The notes under the pieces are model-generated. The model ran no database searches. It had not been told where the DNA came from and saw only the letters and a list, made by a program, of their open reading frames with translations. Both the position numbers and the translations under genes were made by a program. Shown here piece after piece: positions 19,525 through 30,968 of a DNA stretch of 64,000 nucleotides (the first letter of the stretch is position 1; every line of letters begins with the position of its first letter). The DNA is from Phycicoccus sp. HDW14 (lineage in GTDB: Bacteria > Actinomycetota > Actinomycetes > Actinomycetales > Dermatophilaceae). The stretch is taken from positions 3,038,001 through 3,102,000 of the forward strand of contig NZ_CP049935.1 of the NCBI RefSeq assembly GCF_011383005.1, in the 5' to 3' direction.

Positions 19525-19556
19525 AGCCCCCGGGGGCCCAGTCTCACCCGGGGGCT
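19525..19556 (-). terminator. Terminator hairpin after the SDR gene
   Basis: AGCCCCCGGG pairs with CCCGGGGGCT around a 12-base loop, 45 bases beyond the SDR stop. It probably ends the polyol transport operon on the minus strand. Confidence 0.6.
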
Positions 19557-19600
19557 CCGTGCGGTGGACCGTCGGGCCGGCAGGGAGGCCCGACGGCGGT

Positions 19601-20343
19601 CTAGTGGTTCTCGGACAGGCTCCACATCGTCCACAGCTCGGTGCGCATCCGCCGCGGCTGCTGGAGGGTGTGCACCACCGCCCGGCGATGTCGGTGGGCT
19701 CCATGAACGGACCCGTCGACGGGTCGCCCTCGCCGAAGCGCCCGTCGGCCGCGGCGAACGCGGTGTTCACGCCGGCCGGTGCGATGACGGTGGTGCGGAT
19801 GCCCTCCGACCGCAGCTCGCGGTCGAGTGCGTACCCGAGGTTGATCTGGGCGCCCTTGGTGGCCGAGTACACGGCCTCCTTGCCGCCGCCGATCATCAGC
19901 CCGGCGACCGACCCGATGATGACGACGTCGCCGCCGTCGCCCTGGGCCCGGAACTGCCGCACCGCTGCTCGCGCGAGCCACACGGTGCCCTTGACGGTGA
20001 CGTCGACCATCAGCTCGACCTGCTCGGAGGTGTAGTCGAGGATGCCGCCGTAGAAGCCGACCGCCGCGTTGGCCACGACCGAGTCGACCCGCCCGAAGGC
20101 CTCGACCCCGGCCGCGACGAGCGCGGTGGCGGTGGCCTCGTCGCGGACGTCGCCGAGGACGGTGACGAGCCGGTCGGGCCCCCACTCGTCGACGAGCCGG
20201 TCGAGCCCGTCGGCGCGCAGGTCGCCGGCGACCACCCGGGCGCCCGCCTCGAGGGCCAGGCCCACCGTGGCGCCACCGATGCCACCTCCGGCACCGGTGA
20301 CGACGACGACGGTGTCGGTGAGGTCCCGGGACGCGGCGGGCAT
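19601..20343 (-). CDS. SDR-family oxidoreductase (probable polyol dehydrogenase), frameshifted
   Basis: This short-chain dehydrogenase is an NAD(P)-dependent soluble enzyme. The cofactor motif VTGAGGGIG, the NAA motif in VVANAAVGFYGG and the catalytic YSATKG are present. The frame breaks at the C run 19681-19683; one extra base gives a normal C-terminus (DIAGAVVHTLQQPRRMRTEL ending SLSENH) and about 247 residues, the usual SDR length. It is the last gene of a polyol ABC transporter operon, so oxidation of the imported polyol is the likely role; the substrate is inferred from context. Confidence 0.85.
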
Positions 20344-20377
20344 CAGGCCGCCCCGCCGGGGACGAGGACCGCTCGGG

Positions 20378-21193
20378 TCACTTGATGGCTCCCATCGAGA
20401 GGCCGCGGACGAGCTGCTTCTGGGCGACCCAGCCCGCGATGATGACCGGCAGCGCCGCGATGGTGGCGGCGGCCGAGAGGACCGCGAGGAACTGCCCGCG
20501 ACCGTCGACGAACGACCCGAGGAAGGGCGGGGTCGTGCGGGCGGCGGAGGAGGTGAGCAGCGTCGCGAGGAAGTACTCGTTCCAGCTGAAGATGAACGTG
20601 ATGAGCGCGGCGGAGGCCACCCCGGGCAGCACGAGGGGCAGGGCGACCCGGAAGATCTCCCGACCGAGCCCGGCGCCGTCGACCCGGCAGGCCTCGATGA
20701 TCTCGAAGGGCACCTCGAGGAAGAACGAGCGCATCATCCACACGGCCACCGGCAGGTTCACCGCGCCGTAGACGACGGCGAGCATGTAGATGTTGTCGAG
20801 CAGGCCGAGGGTCTTGAGGATCATGAACAGCGGCAGCACGACCGCCGCGAGCGGCATGAACCGCGTCGAGATGAAGAACGACAGCGCGTTCTCGACGTTC
20901 TTGACCCGCCGGATCGACAGGGCGTACGCGGCCGGGATGGCCAGCACCACGGCGATGATCGTCGCGGTCACCGAGGCGGTGAGCGAGTTCAGCAGGTAGC
21001 CCTTCATCCCCCGGTCCATCGCGAGCTGGTAGCCCTCGGTGGACGGGCTGAAGAAGAGCTTCGGGTGCACCGAGGAGGCGACCGACTCCGGCTTGAACCC
21101 GTTGAGGATCATCCAGAAGACGGGGAAGAAGAACGCGAGCACGAGGACCCACGTGAGCAGGGTGACGAGCGACCCCTTGACCGAGCGGTTCAT
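20378..21193 (-). CDS. Polyol/sugar ABC transporter permease (second subunit)
   Basis: The 271-residue inner-membrane permease belongs to the carbohydrate uptake family 1 (MalG-like). It has about six transmembrane helices and the cytoplasmic EAA loop EIIEACRVDGAGLGREIFRV that contacts the ATPase. Its start overlaps the stop of the first permease (ATGA at 21190-21193). No ATPase gene is present nearby, so a shared ATPase such as MsmK/SugC elsewhere is likely. The sequence resembles sorbitol/mannitol system permeases (SmoG/MtlG type). Confidence 0.92.
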   Translation of the reverse strand: MNRSVKGSLVTLLTWVLVLAFFFPVFWMILNGFKPESVASSVHPKLFFSPSTEGYQLAMDRGMKGYLLNSLTASVTATIIAVVLAIPAAYALSIRRVKNVENALSFFISTRFMPLAAVVLPLFMILKTLGLLDNIYMLAVVYGAVNLPVAVWMMRSFFLEVPFEIIEACRVDGAGLGREIFRVALPLVLPGVASAALITFIFSWNEYFLATLLTSSAARTTPPFLGSFVDGRGQFLAVLSAAATIAALPVIIAGWVAQKQLVRGLSMGAIK

Positions 21194-22122
21194 CGGCTTC
21201 CTCCTGCCATGAAGACCTTGAAGAGCGTGCGCAGCGCGACGGTGGCGACGATGATCGTGAGGATCACCGTGACGACGCCGTAGGCCGCGGCCTGCCCGAC
21301 GTCGAGGCCGATGAACGCGCGCTCGTACAGCAGGTAGGCGAGGGTCTTGGTGCCGCCGGTGCCCTTGGTGAGGATGGCGATCGGGTCGAAGACCTGGAGG
21401 ATGATGACCGCCCCGAGGAGCACACCGATCTCGATGTACATCCGCAGGTGCGGCAGCGTGATCCACGTGAAGGTGCGCCAGGTGCCGGCGCCGTCGACCT
21501 GCGCGGCCTCGAGGATGCCCTTGTCCTGGCCCTGCAGACCGGCCAGCAGGATGAGCATCATGAAGGGGGTGAACTGCCAGGTCAGCACGATGACGACGCT
21601 GAGCATCGGGTGCTCGGTCGACCACGAGACCACCGGCAGGTGCAGCGCCCGCGAGAGCCAGTTGAGGATGCCGATGTTCGTGTCGAACATCGAGTACTTC
21701 CAGATGAGCGAGGCCGCGGCCGGCATCACGAGGAACGGCGTGATCATCAGCGTGCGGGCGATGGCCCGGCCCCGGAAGTCACGGTCGAGGAGGATCGCGA
21801 AGAGCATCCCGATGAGCACCGAGAGGATGACCGAGAAGGCCGTGATGAGCACGGTGGCCACGATCGAGGGCCAGAGGTCCCCCGAGGTGAGCGCCGACTT
21901 GTAGTTGTCGAACCCGGTGAACCCACGGTCGTTGGGGTAGAGCAGGTTCCACTTCAGGGACGAGTAGACGATCGTCACCACGAACGGCACCTGCGTCAGC
22001 AGGATGAGGAAGATGACCGCCGGGAGCAGCAGGCCGCGTGCGGACCACAGCTCCTTCTTGTTCACCCGCCTCGGTTCGGTGGCGACCTTCGCCTCCACCG
22101 CGTCGAGCTCTCTCACGGACAT
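21190..22122 (-). CDS. Polyol/sugar ABC transporter permease (first subunit)
   Basis: The 310-residue MalF-like inner-membrane permease has six hydrophobic helices (LLLPAVIFLILLTQVPFVVT first) and an EAA loop (ILEAAQVDGAGTWRTFTWIT). The start MSVRELDAVEAKV at 22122 is preceded by AAGGGAG; a longer in-frame start at 22203 runs through the hairpin at 22165-22207 and is rejected. It forms a heterodimer with the next permease and resembles SmoF/MtlF-type polyol transporters. Confidence 0.92.
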   Translation of the reverse strand: MSVRELDAVEAKVATEPRRVNKKELWSARGLLLPAVIFLILLTQVPFVVTIVYSSLKWNLLYPNDRGFTGFDNYKSALTSGDLWPSIVATVLITAFSVILSVLIGMLFAILLDRDFRGRAIARTLMITPFLVMPAAASLIWKYSMFDTNIGILNWLSRALHLPVVSWSTEHPMLSVVIVLTWQFTPFMMLILLAGLQGQDKGILEAAQVDGAGTWRTFTWITLPHLRMYIEIGVLLGAVIILQVFDPIAILTKGTGGTKTLAYLLYERAFIGLDVGQAAAYGVVTVILTIIVATVALRTLFKVFMAGGSR

Positions 22123-22164
22123 CTGGGCACTCCCTTGTGCGAGCGGATGGTCGACGGTGTGGCT

Positions 22165-22207
22165 GCGGGTGCCGGGGTCGGTCGGAGGACCCGACCCCGG
22201 CACCCGC
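22165..22207 (-). promoter_or_regulatory. Intra-operon hairpin between binding-protein and permease genes
   Basis: The 17-base perfect stem starting GCGGGTGCCGGGGTCGG encloses a nine-base loop. It lies 20 bases after the binding-protein stop and 43 bases before the permease start. Such hairpins often act as partial terminators or 3' stabilisers that raise binding-protein levels above the permeases. Confidence 0.6.
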
Positions 22208-22226
22208 GTTCACGGTGTGCTGGGGA

Positions 22227-23591
22227 TCAGCTCTTGTGCTTGTCCCCGGCGGCCTGGGCGAGCGTCTGGCACTTGGCCAGCGCGTCGTCCACGGAGCCTC
22301 GTCCGGCGATGTAGTCGGCGACGAGCTGTGCGCACTGGTTGCCGACGTCCTGGAACTCGGGGATCGAGACGTACTGGATGCCCACCCAGCCCTGGGGGTT
22401 GACGCCCGGCTGCTTCGGGTTGACCGAGCTCATGACGTCGAGGGTGATGGGGGCGTAGGCGGCCGCGGCCTCCTTGTACTCGGGGATCTCGTAGGTCGAG
22501 GTCCGCGAGCCCGGGGGAACGTTGGACCAGCCGATCTTCTGCCCGACGAGCTTGATGTAGTCCTTGCTGGTCGCCCACTTGACGAACTTCAGCGCGGCGT
22601 CCTTGTTCTTCGTCGAGGACGGGATGGCGAGGTTCCAGCTCCAGAGCCAGCCGGACTGCTTGGTCTTCTCGACCGGCATGTGGGCGTAGCCCATCTTGCC
22701 CTTGACCGGCGAGTCGTCGGCCTCGAGCATCGACGCGGCGACGGAGGCGTCGGCCCACATCGCGGCCTTGCCCTCCTTGAGCGCGGTGAGGCACTCGTTG
22801 AAGCTGTAGGACACCGGGTCCTTCTCGCCGGACTGGTCGAGCATCGTCTTGTAGAAGGTGACGGCCTGCTTCCACTCCGGGGTGTTGACCGTGGCGTTCC
22901 ACTTGTCGTCGTACCAGTTGCCGCCGAAGGTCTGCACGACCGTCGTCAGGGGCGCGAAGAGGTCGCCCCAGCCGGGCTTGCCGCGCATGCAGATGCCGGA
23001 GGTGTCGGCGCTGTTGACCTTCTTGGCCGCGTCGGCGACCTGCTGCCAGGTCGGGTTCTCGCTGAGCGTGACGCCGGCCTTGGACAGGAGGTCCTTGTTG
23101 TACATGAGGATCGAGGACTCGCCGTAGAACGGCACCGCGAAGAGCTTGCCGTCGTAGGTGTTGACGTCGCGCACCGGCGGGAGGATGTCGTCGACGTCGT
23201 AGGACGAGTCGGACTTCAGGTCGGGGGTGAGGTCGACGAGCCAGCCGTTGGCGCCCCACTGGGGCGTCTCGTAGGCACCGATGGTCACGACGTCGTACTG
23301 GCCGGCGCCGCTGGCGACGTCGGCGGTCACGGCGGCGCGCAGGTCGCCCTCCTCCATGACCTGGAAGTTGACGGTCGTGCCCGGGTTCGCCTTCTCGTAC
23401 TCGGTCTTGAGCTTCTCCATGTCCTTCATCTGGCCGTTGTTCACGGTGGCCAGGTTGAGGGTGACCTTGCCGCCGGCCGCACCGCCGGACCCGCTGTCGG
23501 TGGAGACGTTCCCCGACGAGCAGGCCGCGAGGGCGAGGGCCGAAGCCAGCGCACCGGCGCCGAAGGTCAGGGCGCGCTTCGAGCTGAGCAT
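22227..23591 (-). CDS. Polyol/sugar ABC transporter substrate-binding lipoprotein
   Basis: The 454-residue exported lipoprotein has a signal peptide ending in the lipobox LAAC with cysteine 24. It is a family 1 solute-binding protein (periplasmic binding fold, SBP_bac_1) with conserved segments YDVVTIGAYETPQWGANGWL, GKLFAVPFYGESSILMYNKD and a Trp-rich stretch SGWLWSWNLAIPSSTKN typical of polyol (sorbitol/mannitol) binding proteins. AAAGGAG precedes the ATG. It heads the transporter operon, and the divergent AraC gene is probably its regulator. Confidence 0.93.
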   Translation of the reverse strand: MLSSKRALTFGAGALASALALAACSSGNVSTDSGSGGAAGGKVTLNLATVNNGQMKDMEKLKTEYEKANPGTTVNFQVMEEGDLRAAVTADVASGAGQYDVVTIGAYETPQWGANGWLVDLTPDLKSDSSYDVDDILPPVRDVNTYDGKLFAVPFYGESSILMYNKDLLSKAGVTLSENPTWQQVADAAKKVNSADTSGICMRGKPGWGDLFAPLTTVVQTFGGNWYDDKWNATVNTPEWKQAVTFYKTMLDQSGEKDPVSYSFNECLTALKEGKAAMWADASVAASMLEADDSPVKGKMGYAHMPVEKTKQSGWLWSWNLAIPSSTKNKDAALKFVKWATSKDYIKLVGQKIGWSNVPPGSRTSTYEIPEYKEAAAAYAPITLDVMSSVNPKQPGVNPQGWVGIQYVSIPEFQDVGNQCAQLVADYIAGRGSVDDALAKCQTLAQAAGDKHKS

Positions 23592-23696
23592 GCCTAACTC
23601 CTTTGGTAGGTGTGCCCCCTCCCTGCCACGGGAGGAGACGGGGGCCCGGATGCCTCCGGGGGCGTTCCGATGCGCCTTGCCGCCTGGAACACCCGC

Positions 23697-23726
23697 AATG
23701 TAGGAAGCCGGGCCACACGGCGACAA
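23697..23726 (-). promoter_or_regulatory. Candidate promoter of the polyol transport operon
   Basis: On the minus strand TTGTCG (-35) and TACATT (-10) are separated by 18 bases, about 105 bases before the binding-protein start. It lies in the divergent region shared with the AraC gene. Confidence 0.4.
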
Positions 23727-23831
23727 GCACCATGAGCCCCGCTGTTTCGATACTATTTTTCCAGCGCTCACCCGTGCGGGCCTGTTCTCGGGTGAGCACC
23801 GCAGCAGAGTGGCCCGGTCACGGACCACACG

Positions 23832-24882
23832 ATGACGACGACGTCAACGAGGAGTGGTGACGATTTCGTATCAGTCCACCGGGACCCCCGAGCCCACCTC
23901 GCCGGCTTCCCGTCACTCACCGTCGAGGGGGTCGAGGGCGACCGCACGCTCGTCCGCGGCCCGTACCCCAGCGCTCCGCGGCGCGAGATCATCCCGCCGC
24001 ACCCCCAGCACGCGGTGCGCACGCTGACCCACGACTTCCCCAGCGAGATCTGCGGCTGGGGCGCGCACCCCGAGTACGAGATCCACCTCATCACCAAGTC
24101 GCACGGCAGCTTCATCGCCGGCGACCACGTCGGCACCTTCTCCCCCGGGCACGTCAGCATGATGGGCCCGAACCTGCCGCACGACTGGGTCAGCGACCTG
24201 CCGCCCGGTCAGGTGGCCGCTGACCGCGACGCCGTCATCCAGTTCACCGACGAGTGGCTCCGGCAGTGCATGGAGCTCATCCCCGAGCTCCAGGAGGTCG
24301 GCCCCGTCCTCGACCAGTCGACGCGCGGGCTGGTCTTCTCCGGGGCCACCGCGTGGCGGGCCGCCGAGACCATCCTCGAGGTCGTGCGCAGCCGGGCGCC
24401 GAGCAGGTCTCGCACCTCTTCAAGCTGCTCGCCCTCTTCGCCCGCGCCCCCGCCGAGGACCGCGAGGTCGTGGCCAGTGAGTGGCTCGGCCGCCCCACCG
24501 ACGCGAACTCGCTCGGCGCCGTCGAGGCCGGCCTGGCCTACATCTTCGAGAACCTCACCGGCGACATCCGGCTGGCCACCGCCGCGCGGATGGCCTACAT
24601 GTCGGAGCCGACCTTCTCGAAGTACTTCAAGTCGGCGACGGGCATGACGTTCAGCAACATGGTCAAGAAGCTGCGGATCGCCCACGCCCGCCGGCTGCTC
24701 GACACCTCCGACCACGCCATCGCGCAGGTCGCGGCGATGAGCGGGTTCCACAACATGGCCAACTTCAACCGGCAGTTCCTCTCCGAGGTCGGCACGACCC
24801 CGACGACCTACCGGAAGCTCGAGTCGTCGCAGAAGCCGCCGCCCGAGGTCTTCAGCCTCGGCCTGCGCGCCCCCGTCGACGA

Positions 24883-24886
<4 letters not shown>
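23832..24886 (+). CDS. AraC-family regulator of polyol genes, frameshifted
   Basis: An N-terminal cupin-like effector domain (HPEYEIHLITKSHGSFIAG, FSPGHVSMMGPNLPHDWV) and a C-terminal double HTH (RLATAARMAYMSEPTFSKYF, then HAIAQVAAMSGFHNMANFNR) are encoded in two frames. One extra G in the run 24394-24396 joins them (VVRSRGAEQVSHLFKLL) into about 351 residues. No clear ribosome-binding site precedes the ATG. It is divergent from the polyol transport operon and convergent with the mannitol-dehydrogenase gene, with which it shares the bases CTAG as opposing stop codons. It is the likely polyol-responsive regulator of both. Confidence 0.85.
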
Positions 24887-26364
<1,478 letters not shown>

Positions 26365-26519
26365 GGGAGGTCCTTTCGCGCGCGGCCCGGCCGCGTCACG
26401 CGCGGCCTCGCGGGTCCGTCGGCATGAAACCAACATCCCGGGCCCGTGGCGAGACCCCGGGCGCACAGAGGAACGAAAGCATCACGACCCGACGGCTTTG
26501 CATCGAGCCCGGACCCCGG

Positions 26520-27969
26520 TCAGGAGCAGATGTCCTGGTCGGCGGTGCGGGTCTCGATCGAGGTCGTCGGCGCGGGGCGGTGACCGACGGGCGCGGGATG
26601 GGGTCGGACCCGAGCCGGTTCGGGACCTCGACGACGGCCGGCGCACCGGCACCGAGGGTGACCCGGACGGTGGCGTCGAGGGCGGGGTCCTCCACGAGCT
26701 TGGCGCCGGGGAAGGCGGCGGCGACCGTGCGGGCGGCCTTCTCCTTCCCGGGGGCGTACTCGACCGTGACGCCGGCGGGCCGCTGGCCGGTGGAGGAGGT
26801 GGTGACCCGCGCGAAGCCCTGGACGCGCAGCGCGGTGGCCACCTGGGCGGCCAGCCCGCCGGCGCCGGTGGCGTTGACGACGAGGACGGTGATCTTCGCC
26901 GGGCTGACGGTGAGCGGGGTGGCGCTGACCGACGGGGACGCGGAGGGCTTGGGCTTGCCGGTGAGCGGCTGGTCGGCGCGCAGGGCCTTCCAGAGGGTGT
27001 CGGCCGCGTCGGTGAACTGCACGCGGTTGGGGTCCTCGGGGTAGGTCTCGACGGGCACGGTGATGAAGGCGACGTTCTCGACGCCGACGTTCTTCACCGA
27101 GTCGGCGATGTCCTTCATCGTCCCGAGACCCATGTCCTCGTCGGTCGTCAGCGACTTGGTCGCCGCGTCGAGGAAGCCGTACAGCTTGTCGGGGCGCAGG
27201 AGCAGTGAGGTGCGGGTGGCCTCCTGGACGATCGAGGAGAGGAAGGCCTGCTGGCGCTTGATCCGGCCGAGGTCGGAGCCGTCGCCCTCGGTGTACCGGA
27301 CCCGGACGTAGCCGAGGGCCTGCTTCCCGTTGAGCACGTGCCGGCCCGCGGCGAGCGTGAGGTGGGCCTTCGGGTCGTCGATCGCCACCGGCGTGCACAC
27401 GGGGACGCCCCCGAGCGCGTCGACCATCCCGCGGAAGCCGCGGAAGTCGACGACGGCGAAGTGGTTGATGAACAGGTCGGTGTTGGCCTCGACGGTGTTG
27501 ATGAGGCAGGCCGGCCCCCCGATGCTGAACGCGGCGTTGAACTGCTGCACCGGCCACTCGCTCTTCGGGACCTTGGCGTTGCAGTTCGGGGGCATCGGCA
27601 CCATCGAGTCGCGCGGGATCGACACCATCGTCACGTGCTTGCGGTCGGCGGACAGGTGCGCGATGAGGGTGGTGTCGGAGCGGGCACCCGACACCTTCCC
27701 GGAGTCCGGGGCGTCCTGCCCGACCCGGGTGTCGGACCCGATGAGCAGGATGTTCAGCGGCCCCTTGGCGACGGTGGGACGGTCGGTCGAGAGGGCCTGG
27801 CTGATGTCGATGCGGCTGATGTTGCCGTCGAGCCGCCACCACACGTAGCCCGCCCCGAGCGCGACCACCACGACGAAGGCCGTGATGCCGGCCACGATGC
27901 GGCGGCGCCGGTGCGAGCGGGGGCCGTGGCCCGCTCCTGCGACCGGGTGCGCCGGGTGGGTTCCGACAC
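26520..27969 (-). CDS. LytR-CpsA-Psr family protein with LytR_C domain, two frameshifts
   Basis: The protein has a basic N-terminus, one transmembrane helix (AGITAFVVVVALGAGYVWWR) and an extracytoplasmic LCP catalytic domain (NILLIGSDTR, SDTTLIAHLSADRKHVTMVS, IPRDSMV, RIKRQQAFL). A Ser/Pro linker and a LytR_C domain (KITVLVVNATGAGGLAAQVA) follow. LCP enzymes attach glycopolymers to peptidoglycan. One base is missing in the G run 27919-27923 near the N-terminus and one in 26574-26577 near the C-terminus. Restoring both gives 483 residues from a GTG at 27969 preceded by AAGGAG and ending TADQDICS. Confidence 0.88.
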
Positions 27970-28105
27970 GGGCGTGCTCCTTGCGGTCCGGGGGCCCACG
28001 GGCACGGGCCGTGCCGAGGCGGGTGGGCGACCTTCCGAGTGTACGGAGTGTTGCTGGGAGCACGCTGCACGGCGACGGCAGTGGTCGTCGTGGAGGATGG
28101 GGCGC

Positions 28106-29983
28106 ATGCGACGACGGGTGGCGTGGGTGGTGGGGGTCCTCCTCGTGGTGGGGGTGGGCGCAGGCGGTGCGTGGTGGTGGGTGCAGCGGGAGTCGGGGCG
28201 CGACGACGCCGCGCGCGCCGCCCTGACCCGCTACGTCGACGGCTGGCGCGCCAAGAACCTGACGACGGTCCGGTTCGCCGAGTCCGGGGCGGCGGCCGAC
28301 TTCACCCGGGCCGTCAAGGGCCTCGGCTCGGCCCCGGTCGCGGTGCAGGGCAGGGCGGTCCGACGTGATGGCACCAGCGCCACGTCGTCGCTCGACGTCA
28401 CCTGGACCCTGCCGGGCAAGGTCGCGTGGCGGTACTCGACCCCGGTCCGCCTCGTCGAGCGCGACGGGACGTGGCTGGTCACCGGTCCGGGCGACGGGTC
28501 TCCCTGGCACCCCGACCTCCCGGCCGGCGGGAAGCTGCAGCTGGAGCGGACGGCCCCGGAGCGCGGCGACCTCCTCGACCGCGACGGCAAGGCGCTGATG
28601 CCGCAGGGCACCGTCTACCAGGTGCAGCTCGACCCGGTGCGGGCCGACGCGGCGGGTGCGGCGGCCGTCGAGCAGGTCACCGGCGTGACGAAGGGCTCGG
28701 TGAGCAAGGCCCTCGCCGAGCGCAGGCGCACCGGCTCGCAGGCGCCCATCCCGGTCATCACCTACCGCGAGCGCGACTATGCGCCCCTGAAGTCGAGGCT
28801 CGCGGCGATCACGGGCGTCATCGCCCCCACCGCGACCCAGCCGCTCGGGCCGACGCGCACCTTCGGGCAGCCGCTGCTCGGCACGGTGGGCGAGGTGACC
28901 GCCGAGATCGTCGACAGGAGCGGGGGCCGGTACGTCACGGGTGACCGGGCCGGGCGCAGCGGGCTGCAGGCGCAGTACGACTCCGCGCTCGCCGGCACCC
29001 CCGGGCTGGCGGTGACGACCGACCGCGACGCCACGCTGTTCTCCACGAAGGCCGTCGACGGGTCCGACGTCGAGACCACGCTGGCGCCGCGGGTGCAGGA
29101 CGCGGCCGAGAAGGCCCTCGCCGACTCATCGCTCACGGTGCCGGGGGCGATCGTCGCCGTCGACGTCAAGACGGGCGAGGTCCTCGCGGCCGCGAACTCG
29201 CCGGCCAATGGCTTCGACCGGGCCATCACCGGCAAGTACCCGCCCGGCTCGACCTTCAAGATCGCGACGACGTACGCGTACCTGACGAAGAACGTCACGA
29301 CCCCCTCGAGCACCGTGCCGTGCCCGAAGACGGTGACGGTCGACGGCCGGTCGTTCCGCAACTACGCCGGCGAGTCCATCCCCGGCGCGGTGCCGTTCTC
29401 GCAGGACTTCGCGCACTCGTGCAACACCGCGTTCATCTCGCTCTCGCAGAAGCTGGCGACCACCGACCTCACGACGGCCGCGAAGGCGCTCGGCATCGGC
29501 GCCGGGTGGGCGGACTCGCTCGGGGTCTCGGGCGCCTTCGACGGCAGCATCCCCGAGACCCGCAAGGGCACCGACCAGGCCGCGGCCGTCATCGGGCAGG
29601 CCCGCACCGAGGTCTCACCGCTGGCCCTGGCCGTGATGTCGGCGAGCATCGGCCGCGGGACGTACCTGCCGCCCGTCCTCGTGCACGGGGACGCGGGGAC
29701 GCCGCGGCCGGCCGCGCTCGACGGACGCGCCGTCGGGCAGCTGCGCTCGATGATGGCCGACGTCGTCTCGTCCGGGACGGCGACGGTGCTGCGCGGGACG
29801 CCCGGCGGCACGGTGCGCGGCAAGACCGGGACCGCCGACCACGGGGTCGACGAGAAGCCGTACTGCTGGTTCACCGGCTACCAGGGCGGCGTGGCGTTCG
29901 CGGTGCTCGTCGAGCAGGGCGCGAGCGGCGGCACGGTCGCCGCACCGGTCGCCAAGCGGTTCCTCACCGACCTCGCCCGCTGA
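28106..29983 (+). CDS. Class B penicillin-binding protein (transpeptidase)
   Basis: The 625-residue membrane-anchored peptidoglycan transpeptidase has an N-terminal helix (VAWVVGVLLVVGVGAGGAWW), a MecA-N/NTF2-like domain (about 35-140) and a dimerisation/linker region (QLERTAPERGDLLDRDGKAL). The transpeptidase domain has SxxK at serine 382 (STFK), SxN at 438 (SCN) and KTG at 573. The second ATG was chosen because GGAGG lies nine bases before it. It is divergent from the LCP gene, so the pair forms a small cell-wall locus. Confidence 0.93.
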   Translation: MRRRVAWVVGVLLVVGVGAGGAWWWVQRESGRDDAARAALTRYVDGWRAKNLTTVRFAESGAAADFTRAVKGLGSAPVAVQGRAVRRDGTSATSSLDVTWTLPGKVAWRYSTPVRLVERDGTWLVTGPGDGSPWHPDLPAGGKLQLERTAPERGDLLDRDGKALMPQGTVYQVQLDPVRADAAGAAAVEQVTGVTKGSVSKALAERRRTGSQAPIPVITYRERDYAPLKSRLAAITGVIAPTATQPLGPTRTFGQPLLGTVGEVTAEIVDRSGGRYVTGDRAGRSGLQAQYDSALAGTPGLAVTTDRDATLFSTKAVDGSDVETTLAPRVQDAAEKALADSSLTVPGAIVAVDVKTGEVLAAANSPANGFDRAITGKYPPGSTFKIATTYAYLTKNVTTPSSTVPCPKTVTVDGRSFRNYAGESIPGAVPFSQDFAHSCNTAFISLSQKLATTDLTTAAKALGIGAGWADSLGVSGAFDGSIPETRKGTDQAAAVIGQARTEVSPLALAVMSASIGRGTYLPPVLVHGDAGTPRPAALDGRAVGQLRSMMADVVSSGTATVLRGTPGGTVRGKTGTADHGVDEKPYCWFTGYQGGVAFAVLVEQGASGGTVAAPVAKRFLTDLAR

Positions 29984-30013
29984 CCCCCGGCGGCGCCGCG
30001 GGGACGGGACGCG

Positions 30014-30050
30014 GACGACCCCCGCCCGGCGGTGCCGGACGGGGGTCGTC
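30014..30050. terminator. Bidirectional terminator between PBP and cold-shock genes
   Basis: GACGACCCCCG pairs with CGGGGGTCGTC around a 15-base loop, 30 bases after the PBP stop and 24 bases from the convergent cold-shock gene. Confidence 0.7.
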
Positions 30051-30073
30051 GCGAGGACTCGGGAGGTCCCGGG

Positions 30074-30277
30074 TCAGACGGGCCGGACCTGCTCGGCCTG
30101 CGGGCCCTTGGGACCCTGGGTGATCTCGAACTCCACCCGCTGCGCCTCGTCCAGGCTGCGGTAGCCCTGGGTGTCGATCGCGGAGTAGTGGACGAACACA
30201 TCCGGGCCGCCACCGTCCTGGGCGATGAAACCAAAGCCCTTCTCGGCGTTGAACCACTTCACGGTGCCCTGTGCCAT
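30074..30277 (-). CDS. Cold-shock protein (CspA family)
   Basis: This 67-residue single OB-fold protein binds single-stranded RNA and DNA. It contains RNP1 KGFGFI and RNP2 VFVHY, with the usual start [14 protein letters not shown]. It has an unusually short C-terminus ([10 protein letters not shown]) typical of actinobacterial CspA. An upstream in-frame extension to 30400 was rejected because the domain normally starts here and AAGGAAG lies upstream. Confidence 0.96.
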   Translation of the reverse strand: MAQGTVKWFNAEKGFGFIAQDGGGPDVFVHYSAIDTQGYRSLDEAQRVEFEITQGPKGPQAEQVRPV

Positions 30278-30472
30278 GTGGGGGGTCTTCCTTTTCCTGT
30301 ACGACGCTCGCCCGGCACACTTCGCACCGGCCGTGGATGCGACTCCAGCCCCCTGTGGCGCGAGGGTAGTTCGACCTTCGAGGTACTGCTGACGCTGCAA
30401 CCGCCAGCGAACCTAGCACGGAGAACGCGCGCGCTCGCGGGTTGCGCGGCCGACCGTCCACGGACCGGTCGG

Positions 30473-30871
30473 TCACGACCCCGGGAAGCGCACGACGAGC
30501 ACGTCGCACTCGGTGTCGCGCAGGACCTGGCCGAGGGTCGACTCGCCGCTCCCGACCCCGAGCGGACGCCTCCGCCGGACGCCGACGACGAGCAGCCGCG
30601 CCGCGCACGACTCGACGGCCTGGATGAGCTCGTCGGCCGGGACGAGACCTCGTGCCGGTTGTCGGACCTCGTGCGGCACACCGAGTTCGACGAGCCGGGT
30701 GCACATCGCGTCGATGTCGCGGCGGTCGGCGAGGCCTCGTCCCCGCGGGTCGGCGTCGTCGCCGGCGTTGACGACGACGAGCGCCTCGCCGGCCCGGGCC
30801 GCCTCCGCGACGGCCGCCTCGAGGGCGGCGAGGCCGTCCCGGCGCGGCACGTAGCCGACGACGATCGTCAT
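30473..30871 (-). CDS. Universal stress protein family
   Basis: The 132-residue UspA-fold protein starts MTIVVGYVPRRDG. It has the ATP-binding-type segment LLVVGVRRR followed by a glycine/serine-rich GVGSGESTLGQVL and ends with DVLVVRFPG. Usp proteins bind ATP or act in stress adaptation; the target here is unknown. It lies just downstream of the fructose importer operon, separated from it by a strong hairpin. Confidence 0.88.
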   Translation of the reverse strand: MTIVVGYVPRRDGLAALEAAVAEAARAGEALVVVNAGDDADPRGRGLADRRDIDAMCTRLVELGVPHEVRQPARGLVPADELIQAVESCAARLLVVGVRRRRPLGVGSGESTLGQVLRDTECDVLVVRFPGS

Positions 30872-30925
30872 GGGGCACTCCGGTGTCTCGCAGGGGATCA
30901 CCCGTCCCACGCGAGAGGGCGGGAC

Positions 30926-30964
30926 GGGACGCCGCACCCGTTCGTCCGGCGGGTGCGGCGTCCC
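30926..30964 (-). terminator. Terminator after the fructose importer operon
   Basis: GGGACGCCGCACCC pairs perfectly with GGGTGCGGCGTCCC, starting 5 bases after the frcA-like stop on the minus strand. Confidence 0.75.
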
Positions 30965-30968
30965 GCGC

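Noticed and set aside
22122..22203. An earlier start for the first polyol permease at 22203
   Set aside because: It would run through the strong hairpin and lacks a ribosome-binding site, whereas 22122 is preceded by AAGGGAG.
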